Assembly (NCBI RefSeq): GCF_009831215.1
Contig: NZ_WUTW01000003.1
Coordinates: 125,325 to 189,324 of the forward strand
Length of the DNA stretch: 64,000 nucleotides
Direction of reading: 5' to 3'
Origin: Actinomadura rayongensis
Lineage (GTDB): Bacteria; Actinomycetota; Actinomycetes; Streptosporangiales; Streptosporangiaceae
The number at the start of each line of letters is the position of its first letter. Positions within the stretch are counted from its first letter, which is position 1. The position numbers were made by a program, and so were the translations under genes. The notes under the pieces were generated by a model, which was given only the letters and a program-made list of their open reading frames with translations, was not told the origin of the DNA and did no database searches. Below, piece by piece: positions 33,221 to 42,189 of the stretch.

Positions 33221-33825
33221 CTACCACCTCCAAAACCCTAGGCCCAGATCTAGCTAGGCCGAAGAAATGTAAACAGACTGTACATCATTCTTTGCCGAAT
33301 TTGGCTGTTTTGGATCAAGGGCGGCGGCGCGTCGCCGCAGCCGCACCGGCCGCCCGGCTCCGCCGGTCGGCGCGTGCGGCGTGGGTGCCGGTCACCGACC
33401 GGCGGCCCGGACGGCCGAGCGAAAGCCCCGCCGCTGCCAGCTCCCGGCATCCGGCCGTCCGTGGGTCCGCGCCGCCGCCCCTGTGCCGGCTGTTGAGTCA
33501 GATCGGTTGAGGTTGCCGACTCGGGGGACACGCTGTCCCCCGAACACCCTGGCGGCCCGGAGCACTCGTTCGCGCGAAACCATCTGTGCCACTCAAGGTC
33601 CGTCCGCGCGAACGAGCACTCCGGCTCGTGGCTCGGCTCGTCTGGCAGGTGCAGGGACGATGACAGCCGGGACGACCATGCGGTGAGCGTCCCTCGTGGG
33701 CCATTCGGCGTGCCCGCTGCGTGCCCGTTGGGGCGGTGATCAAGGGGGTTCAGCGGGGACATGCGGGGAGAGGTGTAGCCCGCTTGAGCTGCGACGGCGC
33801 TGGTTACAAGATCATGTACCGCTGA
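33221..33825. other. Right flank of the element, no gene
   Basis: About 600 bp. Open frames here are low-complexity shadows rich in Arg/Pro/Gly. GC content jumps back up after 33300. The right arm-type site lies at 33710-33727. I found no recombinase remnant by eye. Confidence 0.5.
33710..33727 (+). promoter_or_regulatory. Candidate integrase arm-type site, right
   Basis: GTGCCCGCTGCGTGCCCG differs from the left copy at 29444-29461 at one base. It lies 98 bp before the right attachment repeat. Confidence 0.5.
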
Positions 33826-33867
33826 CTTCCAAACTGGCTACGCGGGTTCGATTCCCGTCGCCCGCTC
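33826..33867 (+). repeat. Right attachment repeat (attR), tRNA-Gly 3' remnant
   Basis: An exact 42-bp copy of the tRNA-Gly 3' end, without the acceptor 5' strand or D-arm, so it is not a functional tRNA. It marks the right boundary of the 4.5-kb element. Confidence 0.9.
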
Positions 33868-33875
33868 AAACAAAA

Positions 33876-33911
33876 TGGCCCAGGCCAGGATCCTATTCAT
33901 CACCTGGGTCA
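33876..33911 (+). terminator. Original tRNA-Gly terminator hairpin, now displaced
   Basis: TGGCCCAGG (33876-33884) pairs with CCTGGGTCA (33903-33911), nine pairs with one G-U. It sits eight bases past the right attachment repeat, matching the position of the hairpin after the intact tRNA. It is probably the pre-integration terminator. Confidence 0.6.
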
Positions 33912-33994
33912 TCACATTTACCACCCAAACTTCTACCCGCCCGCAGAGCCGCGCCGCATGGGTGAAATATTCAGGGCCGTCCACCAACTGCACA

Positions 33995-34114
33995 TCAATT
34001 TCCCAAAAATCGTCGAACTTCTGGCGGAATCTGCGCGGCTCGGCGACGCGTCGACGGAAATTGTTTGATGATGTCCCGCGCCAAAACTCGTTCATGATCG
34101 ATATCGAGTTCCAT
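33995..34114 (-). CDS. Small ORF coupled to the DUF2283 gene
   Basis: 39 residues (MELDIDHERVLARDIIKQFP ...). The ATG directly follows the TAA of the DUF2283 gene, and the last codons of that gene, GGGGAG, act as its ribosome-binding site. Arg-rich, with no recognisable domain. A shifted frame starting at 34095 runs longer, into the attachment repeat, and could be a degraded continuation. Whether it is expressed is uncertain. Confidence 0.35.
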   Translation of the reverse strand: MELDIDHERVLARDIIKQFPSTRRRAAQIPPEVRRFLGN

Positions 34115-34363
34115 TTACTCCCCTAAATCCAACCGTTCCGCCGCATCAAGCAGTTGCCGAGGAAGCTTCGAACGGGCATCCAATACCTCTACACCGACCA
34201 GGCACCCATCCTGGTCGAAGTCAAGATTAATCATTCCTCCGACATCGATCGGATCACACGGGTATGTATGTGCGACCCGGGCACCCACTCCAGAGTGAGC
34301 CAAGTACAGATAGGCAGCGTTAGCCCGGCGATCGTAAGTGACTCTCAGATCAACCACATTCAC
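34115..34363 (-). CDS. DUF2283 family protein, candidate immunity or regulator
   Basis: A protein of 82 residues with the DUF2283 pattern: RVTYDRRANAAYLYLAHSG, then MINLDFDQDGCLVGVEVLDARSKLP. These small beta-rich proteins occur widely, often near toxin-antitoxin or toxin-immunity genes; no molecular function is known to me. The GTG start overlaps the stop of the orphan toxin tip (GTGA), so it is translated with it, which suggests an immunity-type partner. An internal GTG after GGGGAGG is an alternative start. Confidence 0.75.
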   Translation of the reverse strand: MNVVDLRVTYDRRANAAYLYLAHSGVGARVAHTYPCDPIDVGGMINLDFDQDGCLVGVEVLDARSKLPRQLLDAAERLDLGE

Positions 34364-34572
34364 CTCCCCATGAGGCGATTAATATAGCTTTGATTCACGT
34401 TGTCTATCACGGTGTTCACGTTTCCGTCCACAGTCTTGGCCACGAAGGCCTTTGAATGGTGATCAGCATATCCAAGCTTCCACTGATCCTCGACCCAGTC
34501 GCCACAGTTATAGACGAGGATTGACCTGCTGAGGCGAACACATTTTTGCGCCCAATCAAGGAGTAATAGCAA
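34360..34572 (-). pseudogene. Orphan RHS toxin tip (displaced C-terminal cassette)
   Basis: An open frame of 70 codons with only a TTG as possible start and no proper N-terminus. Residues 17-24, ILVYNCGD, match the VLVHN(G) motif that ends the Hint domain of RHS toxins (the active RHS gene upstream ends its Hint with VLVHNGS). What follows (WVEDQWKLGYADHHSKAFVA ...) would be the toxin domain. I read it as a toxin tip left behind when the RHS gene acquired a new C-terminus, with its partner gene downstream. It could be silent, or restored by recombination. Confidence 0.6.
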
Positions 34573-34624
34573 CGCTCAATTTGCTAGAGATTCAGTAGCA
34601 ACATCCATCTGCCCAGACCCAACA

Positions 34625-34966
34625 TCACCCATCGAAACCGCGTGCGGACCAGGTCACAAATTCAGCGATCAACTCTACGAGATCATTGATCAAAATCTCG
34701 TCCTGATCCGGCGGAATCCGATCGAAACCCATGCCGCCATCACGCAATTCGTTCACCCGAATCGAGGCAACAATGTAGGACCAATGAACGCCAGAATCCC
34801 TGCCATAGACGCGCTTGGACAACCACTGCTGGAAGCCGCGCAAAGACGCACCACCAAGCGCCGTGTTGTATCCTTCGACGAAAGCGACGGCACTCGCATA
34901 CCGCCCATCAGGCAGATACATACCGCGGCGTTCTTGCAAATGGAAGCAGAGTTCACTCAGCGCCAC
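34625..34966 (-). CDS. Putative immunity protein for the RHS toxin
   Basis: A protein of 113 residues from GTG 34966, five bases after the RHS stop. GGAGG within the last RHS codons is its ribosome-binding site, so it is tightly coupled. It is helical and acidic toward its end (PPDQDEILINDLVELIAEFV). No family recognised. Position directly after the toxin domain, small size and low GC are the standard traits of immunity genes for polymorphic toxins. Confidence 0.7.
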   Translation of the reverse strand: MALSELCFHLQERRGMYLPDGRYASAVAFVEGYNTALGGASLRGFQQWLSKRVYGRDSGVHWSYIVASIRVNELRDGGMGFDRIPPDQDEILINDLVELIAEFVTWSARGFDG

Positions 34967-34971
34967 TTAGC

Positions 34972-37900
34972 TCAACCTCCGGGATTATGTGGGGTAAATT
35001 TAAGGTACTCACCATACTCCCACTGAGACCGATACTCGCCCAACGGCATTCCATTCGGCCCAGTAAAGGCATCGTAGACGGTTCCGTCTTTGATGACGGC
35101 GTAATGCTCGAACCACTGCCCGGTCGGATCATTGACAGACGGGCCGAGCTTAGGCGCACCCATGCTGTCTGACACCCGATACACTTTGCCGCCGATTTTT
35201 TCCTGGATCTTCTGAGCGCAAGCCTCGCAATTGTCCATAGTCGGCTTAGGCCAACCGTCCGAACCGAGCTCACAATCGAGAGACCCGTTATGGACGAGGA
35301 CTGACGTGTTGCCTGCTTCTACATAGTAGGTGTGGACGCCGTTGACGGTGAGGTCGTAGGTGGTTCGCGTTGCGGTGTAGGAGTGCAGGGTGAGGATTCG
35401 GGCGGTTTGGCCTGCGATGGTTTGGAGGTGGTCGCCTGGGCGGAGTTGGGAGGCCAGGGTCCATGCGTGGGTGGTGGCGTCCCAGTAGGGGTGGTTCGAG
35501 GTGCCGACGATCGTCTTCGGGCCGTCGGGGGTGGCGATGGTGACGTCGGTGTAGTTGCGGTCGGTGTGGGTGACGTGGACGGCGGTGACGGTGTTCGTCT
35601 TGTCGCGGGTGCCCTTGGGGACGCCGGCGGCGGCATTGGCGATCTTGTCGCCGACCTTGATCTGGTCGATGGGCTTGCTGGAGCCGTCGGCCATGAGGAC
35701 CTTCGTGGCGCCCGCGAAGCTGTGGCAGCCCAGCGCGGCCTCTTCTTCTTCCAGTTCCTTTTCGGCGCGGGGAATGGAGGCTTCCAGCTCATCGAACGAC
35801 TCAGTGATGGTCTCCGCTCTGCCGAGGCTGGTGAGCTGTGTGTAGAGCGCTCGCAGGCCCGCGCCGCCGGATTCGGTCTCCTCGGCCAGTGCGACCACAC
35901 CGGCCACCTCGTCGGGGCCTTCCGCTCCCGCCAGGAGACCGAGGAGCATGCCGCCGTCGACGAGGAGATCGCTGGCCAGTTGGCCCCAGTCGAAATGCGA
36001 CTCCTTTTTCACCGGGGCTCCGGCGATGATGCAGCCGTCCGGATTGGTGCAGGTCAGGCGCTTCTTTCGCGCCTGGATCGCCGCCTTCAGCGCAGCGATC
36101 TTCTGCAGCAGTGCCTCGACGTTCTGGCGCTGGATCTCTTCGAGAATCTCGTTGATGGGGTTGACGGCCTGACCGCCGCCCCCTCCTCCACCGCCGTAGG
36201 TGCCACCGCCGCCGCCGTAACTGCCGCCGCCGTTGTAGCCGCCGCTCGACCCGCCGCCGCCGTGGTGGCCGCAGAGGCCGAAGAGGTGGCAGAACGTCCA
36301 GCCGGGGTCGTGCAGGCCGTCCGAGTCGCATTTTCCGCCGTAAAGGCAGTTCTGCTCGCCGGGAGGGAGCGGGCCGTCGAGGCCGCTCGGGTCGCTGCGG
36401 GTGACGGGGTTGGAGCCCGCGTAGGTGTAGCCGTTCTGCTGCTGGTCGTCGTCCGGCTGGAAGACCGGGTCGAGGCTGACGAACCGTCCGGTCACCGGGT
36501 CGTACCAGCGTGCGCCCATGCTCGTCAGACCGGTGACGGTGTCCTGCGGCTTGTCGAGGAAACCGTGCCCGTCGGGCCATGTGTTCGGAGCCGTGCCGCG
36601 GGGAGCACCATAAGGCGTCTGCTGCCGCCAGTTCGGGTCGGTGAACGCGGGTCCGATCGAGAACAGCGCGGTGCCGTTGAGGTCGCTGTCCTTGAAGGTG
36701 AAAGAGCTTCCCGAGCCCGTCCGGACGATCTGGCCGCCTCCCGGCAGCGCGCAGAAACGGCTTCCAGTGATCGATCCGGTGCCCCGGTCGAGAGTGATCT
36801 CCTCACCGGCGACGAAAAGGGTCGCCTTGGTGGGGCTCTTCTGGAGCAGAAGGTTGCCGGACGCGTCGTAGATGTAGCTCGTGCCGCCCGACTTGGTGGT
36901 GACGGCCGTCAGTTCGTCGGTGTCGTCCCAGGTGAGCGTCTGCTGGTCACTCGTGTTCCCGTCGGCGACGTTCCGCTGGGTCGTGTTCCCGCTCTTGTCG
37001 TAGGTGAAGCTCGACGTGCCCGTCTGGGCACCGCCGACGGTCGTCGTGGTGGACGTCAGGGTGTGCGGCTGTCCGGTCGCGTTGCCGTCATAGCTGTAGG
37101 CGGTGATCCGGTCGCCGGTGCCGCCGAGACCGTGCTCGACCTGCTTCTTGCGCTGGCCGAGCGCGTCCAGTTCCCAGGTCGTCCAGTAGGCGCCGCCCGC
37201 GATGCCCGATCCGACGACGGACGCACTGGTCGACGGATCCTTGACGCAGTTGTCGGTGGCCGTCCACGCCTGCGTGAGCCGGTCGAGGGTGTCATAGCCG
37301 AAGCACTGGGTCTCCGACTGCGTGCCGAGCCGCGTCGTGGTCTGCCGGATCGGATTGCCGGCGGCGTCGTAGGCGTAGGCGTTGTGGTCGATGGGCGTGG
37401 ACGACGCGTTGGTGTTCGCCGTCTGCGAGTCGGCCAGGCGGCCGGTGTGCGGATCGTAGGTATTGGTGACGTAGGCGTTGACGCTCGTGTTGCCGATCTT
37501 GCGCTGCGTCGCCTGGCCCATCGCGTCGTACGTCGTGCTCAACTGGTAGGACGAGAGCCCGGCCAGGCTGTTCGGCAGATCCAGCGCCGTCGAGTATCCG
37601 GTGGTGACGGTCTCGGCGGGAAGCGAGCCGCTCGCCGGGTAGGTGGTCCGCCACGGCAGGCCCGTGTTCGCCGTGTAGGTATGGGTGAAGGTGTACGGCG
37701 ACGAGGCCAGCGCTCCTTCGGCGGACGGCAGCGTGACGGTCTCGCCGAGCGGCTTCCCGAAGACGTTGAAGCCCTTGACCTGGGTCGTGTACGCCTGCCC
37801 GCTCGTCCCGGAGCCGCCGATGTAGGACGTGGACGTGGTGAGCTGCCCGACCGGGTACGTCATTCCCGAGACGGCGTTGTTGGAGTTGTCGTAGACCCAC

Positions 37901-40900
37901 GACGCCATCTGGTTCGCGGACGCCTGCCCGGTGACCGGTGCGTCGTACTGCCCGGTCTTACGGTTCAGCGCGTCATAGGTAAAGGAGACCGTCTTGCCGC
38001 GTGCGTCGGTCGTCTGGACGAGATTGCCCACAGCGTCGTAGCGGAGGGTCGAGGATCCGGCGTCCGGGTCGTCCTTGGCGATCGGCTCGTTCAGCAGGTC
38101 GTACGTCGTCGTCCACGTCTGCTGGGCGGCGAGGTTCTGGACGCCCGTCTGCTGGCCGACCTTGTTGAAGACGTACTTGATCGCCTGGGGCCGGCCGTTG
38201 TCAGCCGTGGTCGAGCCGCCGCCGACGGCGACCCGGGTGATCGGCGCGGTACCGGTCCCGGTGGTGACGGTGACCGTCGGCCTGGTCGTGTACCTGTCGA
38301 GTTCGGTGGTCCGCCCTAGCGCGTCGGTGTACGTGGCCGTGGCGGGATTGCCCTGCGGCGGAACGGTGACGGTCTTGTCGCCGTAGTAGGCGGTGGCCGT
38401 CTGTTCACGGGCCTGGGAGTCGTAGTACGACGTCGCGAGGACCGGACGTCCCGACCCGTCGAACTCGGTGACGGTCTGGTTCGCGACCTGCGCGTCGTCC
38501 ACGCCGACGAGCGTCCCGCCGGGAGTGGTGTTCGGATCCCACCAGGAGCCGTTCGTCTTCCACGTCCAGCCGTGCGAGTCGTAGAAGGTGTCGGTGACGA
38601 GCCGCCCGCCCTGCGGCGTGGGCTTCTGGACCTGGCGGGCGCGCAGCAGGGCGTCGTAGAGCGTGGTGGACGTGATGTAGCCCTGCGCCTCGTTCATCGT
38701 CTTCGTCGTGACGACGGTCGGAGCAGTCTTGGACAGGTCGTAGGTGAACTGGACGGTCGCGGGGACGGTCGTCGCCCGGTTCGCACCCCACACGGCGCTC
38801 ACCCGGCCGAGGCCGTCGTAGTGCGTGGTCGTCGCGATGCCGTTGAGGTCGGTCGAGTGGACCGGCAGTCCGCGCAGGGGGTCGCGGGTCTCCGTCGTGG
38901 TCTGGTTCAGCGGGTTCGTGGTCGTCTGGCCGGTGACGAGGCCGTTGGTCATCGAGATGTCGACGTGCGTCTTGCGCCCGAGGCCGTCGAAGGAGTCGGT
39001 GACGCGGCCGTAGGAGTCGTAAACCTTCGCCTCGGTGACGCGATAGGTGAACGCGCCGCCCGTGTAGCCGTCGGCGACGCGCACCTCCGAGACGTCGCCC
39101 TTGGTCGGCGCGGCCTGCGGCCAGGCCGGGGCGGACGGCTGCGGCCACGTCGTCGCGAGCGTCACGTTGTCGTAGTAGGTGCGCTCGTCGGAGACCACAT
39201 CGGTCGGCCGGTTCACCGACACGGGCGCGGTGAGGGCGTTGACCTGGCCGGAGCCGGGGGCCGTCGCCCCGTCGGGCCCGGTGCCGCCGCACGCCGCCGC
39301 GTCGGTCTCGACCTCGGCGGGCAGTCCGGCGACGTTGGCGGTCGCGTTGACCGGCGCGTACGTCGTGACGGCGCAGCGCCGCTGCGTCGCGTCGGCCAGG
39401 TCGCCGTGCGTATAGACGACGAGCGGGAGCCCGAAGGTGGGCGAGGAGGCATCGGCGTCGTAGGACGTGTCGGTCTCGGTCTTGCGCCAGGTCGTGGTGC
39501 CGCCGGACGTGACGGCCTGGCGCGTCCAGGTCTCGACGGGCGCGACGGCGTTGGCGGTCAGCGCGGGCAGCCCGGTACGGGTCCGGGTCGCCACCGCGGG
39601 CGACGTCCAGTACGAGGTGATCGTCGAGCCCGTGACCGGGCCGCCGGAGTAGTCGTAGGTCGTGCTCTCCAGGACGGCCCCGGCGAACTGGTCGGTGTCC
39701 TCGTGCGTGCCGCCCTGCGAGTCGGTGAGGGTGACGACGGTGGAGCCGTTGTTCTTCGACATCCCCCGGTAGTAGGTCGTCTCCGTCTTGGTCTGCGGGT
39801 CGCTGCCTTGACCGGTGAACGTCTGGACGCGTCCGAAACCGCGCCACTGCCCGTAGGTCCGATACTTGGCCTTGACGAGTTCGTTGTCGTCGTAGTGCCA
39901 GGCGCCGCCGTCCAGGTACTTGTAGCCGGTGTAGAGCGTCGCGCCGCCGCCCGTCGGGTCGGACTGGGTGACGGACGAGACCTGATACTTGTTGAACCAG
40001 TCGAGCAGCGGCTGCATGACATCGTGCGGTGTCCAGTACACCGGGTAGCAGGACGACGTATTGCCGGCCGCCGCGGGTTTGGCCGACGCCGAGCAGGGAT
40101 CGGTGAGCGTGTAGTTCACGCCGATGACCGACCCCGTCTCGGTGGTGATCGAGGAGATGCGCATCCGCGTCAGCGGCGGCAGCCCGTCGGTCACGGTGTC
40201 GACGCGGTTGGCCAGGGCCTTCGCGGTGAACGTCACCGAGGGCAGCGTCACCGCGGAACCGCCGGCGGTCGTGTCCGAGCCGGTACGGGTGATCGACGAG
40301 AGCCAGAGGGTCGGGGACGTCCCGTCGCCGTTCGCCGGGAACGTGTGGGTGAGGCTCCAGGAGTCCACGGCCGCGTACGCGCTGCCGTTCCACTGCTGCG
40401 TCTTGACGCCGGTGAGCCGCACAGTGGACCAGAACGACGGGGCGACGACCTTGCACGCCTGCCCGGACGTGCAGTTGAGGTCGTAGGGGACGTCCGGCCA
40501 GTTCGCGGCGGTGCTCTGCCCCAGCGGGTCGCACGTGCCCGACAGGCAGCGGTCGCCGGTGGTGAACAGGACCTGGTCGGGCGCGTGCCCGCTGTTCACC
40601 GAGTAGGCGGCGCCATCGGTGAAGCCGTAGTCGATGTGGTCGAGGTGGGAGTCGCGGTCGTAGGTCGCGTTCGCGTTCGGGGTGGTGCTTCCACTGGTGT
40701 CGGCGTCGCGGGCGTATGCGTTGGTGTCCTGCTTGTAGTAGTACGCCATCGCGTTGCCGTGCACGTCGGTGACGTAGTCCAGGTTCCAGCGGTACGCCAT
40801 GGTGCACCACGAGGACGTCCAAGTCGCGTTGTAGCAGGGGTCGCCCGAGTGAGCGGAGTACACCGGAAGGCTGTCGACCGAGTTGGTGGTCGGCTTGCCG

Positions 40901-42189
40901 GTGCTCCAGCCCGGCAGCCGGTTGCGGCCGAAGGTGTAGGTCGTGCCGGTCCGGTCGGTGATCTGCCAATAGTCGGTGTCATGCGTGCCCGACCCGTTGT
41001 TCGCTCCGGTGACGTGCTTGACGATCTCGCCGTGGTCGGCCGCCGGGGTGTAGGTCTTCTTCGTGGCGTCCCAGACGAGCGGCGTGGACGCGCCGTTGAG
41101 CGAGAGCGTCAGGATCTGGCCGTCGTAGCACTCGTCGGCGGTGGACTTGGGAGCGGCCGAGCCCTCCGGTGAATCCGAGCAGGGCACGAACGACTGCTCG
41201 ACGAACGACTGCGGCAGTGACCAGCCGTCGCCCGCCCAGCTCGCCTGCGTCTGGGTCGAGGCCGTCTGCCCGTCCACGGCGCCCGAGTCGTAGTTCAACC
41301 CGACCGTGGGAACGAGGCTGGACGCCGCCGGGGGGACGTCGAACGGGTAGGAGTAGGTGAAGGAACCGGTCGAACCCCCGGCTCCCCAGGTCCCGGACGG
41401 CTTCAGCGTCGTCGCCGCGTACGTCCCGGCCGCTCCGCCGCCGTCGCCCTCGCCCGTGCCGCTGGTGGCGGCGAGAACGGTCGGGGCGGCGGCGAGCGCG
41501 ACCGGCGCGTAGACGTTGTGGTTGTCGACGCGGTTCCCGGCGGCGCGCAGTTCGCTCTGCGTCCGGCAGGCCGGCAGTTGCGGCGTCGTGAGCACGCATG
41601 ACGGCAGTCGCACGAGGCGCAGGCGCGAGCCGAAGTCGCCGCCGTAGGCGTTCTTGAACGTCCCGTAGTCGACACCGATCTGGACGGCGCCCGTCCCTCC
41701 GCGCGGCGCGACGGTGAACAGGACGCCGCGCACTCCGGCGGCGTACGCCTGCTTCTGCGGGGCGACCTGCACCGCGACCTGTTTCGGCCCCCGGTAGGCG
41801 CCCCCTCCCGGAACGATGGGCTGCGCCCACACCGGGGTGCGTCCGGCGCGCTCGCGTCCGGCCGCCGGTCCGCGCGAGGCCGCCAGGCGGGTCAGGTCGA
41901 ACGACGCCAGCCCCGATCCTCCCGACGGGAGACGCCGGTTCCCCGTCCGGTACTTGCGGGCGGCGGCGTCCGTCGGCACGGCGGGTCTGGCGGCGCGCAG
42001 CCGGCGGACGTCGTGGACCGCCGTGCCGCTGGACGCGTGCGGCGCGGAGAAGGCGCGGTCGAAGAACTCGTACCCGAGCACCGGCGGCGCGATGAGCGCC
42101 AGCGCGACGAGCGCCCGGACCCACCGCGCCCGGGAGACCCACGCCGCCCAGCCACGGTCGATCCAGCCCGTGAAGCCTGCCCGCCTCAT
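34972..42189 (-). CDS. RHS/YD-repeat polymorphic toxin with Hint and papain-like toxin tip
   Basis: A secreted or surface protein of 2405 residues. In order: N-terminal signal/anchor (VRALVALALIAPPVLG); an SpvB-like region (about 253-306, GSFTYSYPFDVPPAASSL); long YD/RHS repeats (TYDALNRKTGQYD and others); RHS core ending ARWYDPVTGRFVSLDPVF near 1891; a Gly-rich hinge (1963-2006); a Hint autoprocessing domain (about 2153-2300, CHSFAGATKVLMADGS to VLVHNGS); and a 100-residue toxin tip with NCEACA, FEHYAVI and VYDAFTG, which could be the Cys-His-Asp of a papain-like fold. Start ATG 42189 precedes the signal peptide. An immunity gene follows immediately. GC drops sharply over the toxin tip. Confidence 0.92.
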   Translation of the reverse strand: MRRAGFTGWIDRGWAAWVSRARWVRALVALALIAPPVLGYEFFDRAFSAPHASSGTAVHDVRRLRAARPAVPTDAAARKYRTGNRRLPSGGSGLASFDLTRLAASRGPAAGRERAGRTPVWAQPIVPGGGAYRGPKQVAVQVAPQKQAYAAGVRGVLFTVAPRGGTGAVQIGVDYGTFKNAYGGDFGSRLRLVRLPSCVLTTPQLPACRTQSELRAAGNRVDNHNVYAPVALAAAPTVLAATSGTGEGDGGGAAGTYAATTLKPSGTWGAGGSTGSFTYSYPFDVPPAASSLVPTVGLNYDSGAVDGQTASTQTQASWAGDGWSLPQSFVEQSFVPCSDSPEGSAAPKSTADECYDGQILTLSLNGASTPLVWDATKKTYTPAADHGEIVKHVTGANNGSGTHDTDYWQITDRTGTTYTFGRNRLPGWSTGKPTTNSVDSLPVYSAHSGDPCYNATWTSSWCTMAYRWNLDYVTDVHGNAMAYYYKQDTNAYARDADTSGSTTPNANATYDRDSHLDHIDYGFTDGAAYSVNSGHAPDQVLFTTGDRCLSGTCDPLGQSTAANWPDVPYDLNCTSGQACKVVAPSFWSTVRLTGVKTQQWNGSAYAAVDSWSLTHTFPANGDGTSPTLWLSSITRTGSDTTAGGSAVTLPSVTFTAKALANRVDTVTDGLPPLTRMRISSITTETGSVIGVNYTLTDPCSASAKPAAAGNTSSCYPVYWTPHDVMQPLLDWFNKYQVSSVTQSDPTGGGATLYTGYKYLDGGAWHYDDNELVKAKYRTYGQWRGFGRVQTFTGQGSDPQTKTETTYYRGMSKNNGSTVVTLTDSQGGTHEDTDQFAGAVLESTTYDYSGGPVTGSTITSYWTSPAVATRTRTGLPALTANAVAPVETWTRQAVTSGGTTTWRKTETDTSYDADASSPTFGLPLVVYTHGDLADATQRRCAVTTYAPVNATANVAGLPAEVETDAAACGGTGPDGATAPGSGQVNALTAPVSVNRPTDVVSDERTYYDNVTLATTWPQPSAPAWPQAAPTKGDVSEVRVADGYTGGAFTYRVTEAKVYDSYGRVTDSFDGLGRKTHVDISMTNGLVTGQTTTNPLNQTTTETRDPLRGLPVHSTDLNGIATTTHYDGLGRVSAVWGANRATTVPATVQFTYDLSKTAPTVVTTKTMNEAQGYITSTTLYDALLRARQVQKPTPQGGRLVTDTFYDSHGWTWKTNGSWWDPNTTPGGTLVGVDDAQVANQTVTEFDGSGRPVLATSYYDSQAREQTATAYYGDKTVTVPPQGNPATATYTDALGRTTELDRYTTRPTVTVTTGTGTAPITRVAVGGGSTTADNGRPQAIKYVFNKVGQQTGVQNLAAQQTWTTTYDLLNEPIAKDDPDAGSSTLRYDAVGNLVQTTDARGKTVSFTYDALNRKTGQYDAPVTGQASANQMASWVYDNSNNAVSGMTYPVGQLTTSTSYIGGSGTSGQAYTTQVKGFNVFGKPLGETVTLPSAEGALASSPYTFTHTYTANTGLPWRTTYPASGSLPAETVTTGYSTALDLPNSLAGLSSYQLSTTYDAMGQATQRKIGNTSVNAYVTNTYDPHTGRLADSQTANTNASSTPIDHNAYAYDAAGNPIRQTTTRLGTQSETQCFGYDTLDRLTQAWTATDNCVKDPSTSASVVGSGIAGGAYWTTWELDALGQRKKQVEHGLGGTGDRITAYSYDGNATGQPHTLTSTTTTVGGAQTGTSSFTYDKSGNTTQRNVADGNTSDQQTLTWDDTDELTAVTTKSGGTSYIYDASGNLLLQKSPTKATLFVAGEEITLDRGTGSITGSRFCALPGGGQIVRTGSGSSFTFKDSDLNGTALFSIGPAFTDPNWRQQTPYGAPRGTAPNTWPDGHGFLDKPQDTVTGLTSMGARWYDPVTGRFVSLDPVFQPDDDQQQNGYTYAGSNPVTRSDPSGLDGPLPPGEQNCLYGGKCDSDGLHDPGWTFCHLFGLCGHHGGGGSSGGYNGGGSYGGGGGTYGGGGGGGGQAVNPINEILEEIQRQNVEALLQKIAALKAAIQARKKRLTCTNPDGCIIAGAPVKKESHFDWGQLASDLLVDGGMLLGLLAGAEGPDEVAGVVALAEETESGGAGLRALYTQLTSLGRAETITESFDELEASIPRAEKELEEEEAALGCHSFAGATKVLMADGSSKPIDQIKVGDKIANAAAGVPKGTRDKTNTVTAVHVTHTDRNYTDVTIATPDGPKTIVGTSNHPYWDATTHAWTLASQLRPGDHLQTIAGQTARILTLHSYTATRTTYDLTVNGVHTYYVEAGNTSVLVHNGSLDCELGSDGWPKPTMDNCEACAQKIQEKIGGKVYRVSDSMGAPKLGPSVNDPTGQWFEHYAVIKDGTVYDAFTGPNGMPLGEYRSQWEYGEYLKFTPHNPGG

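Larger units (their letters stand above)
29326..33867. mobile_element. 4.5-kb integrative element in tRNA-Gly, integrase-less (CIME-like)
   Basis: Two identical 42-bp sequences, 29326-29367 (inside tRNA-Gly) and 33826-33867, bound a segment whose repeat-to-repeat distance is exactly 4,500 bp. Each end has its own hairpin after the tRNA 3' part. Matching candidate arm-type sites lie 76 bp inside the left repeat and 98 bp inside the right one. Genes inside: a CxxC protein, an aminotransferase, an HTH-SUMF1 fusion and a membrane protein. I see no integrase, excisionase, replication or transfer gene, so mobilisation would need an integrase in trans. Confidence 0.8.

Noticed and set aside
33250-33762. 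170-codon minus-strand frame that might be an integrase remnant
   Set aside because: It is low-complexity Arg/Pro/Gly/Ser with no tyrosine- or serine-recombinase motif.
33838-34095. 85-codon minus-strand frame ending in FERATGIEPA
   Set aside because: Its end is the antisense translation of the tRNA remnant; that peptide is a known artefact of tRNA 3' ends. At most it is a degraded gene.
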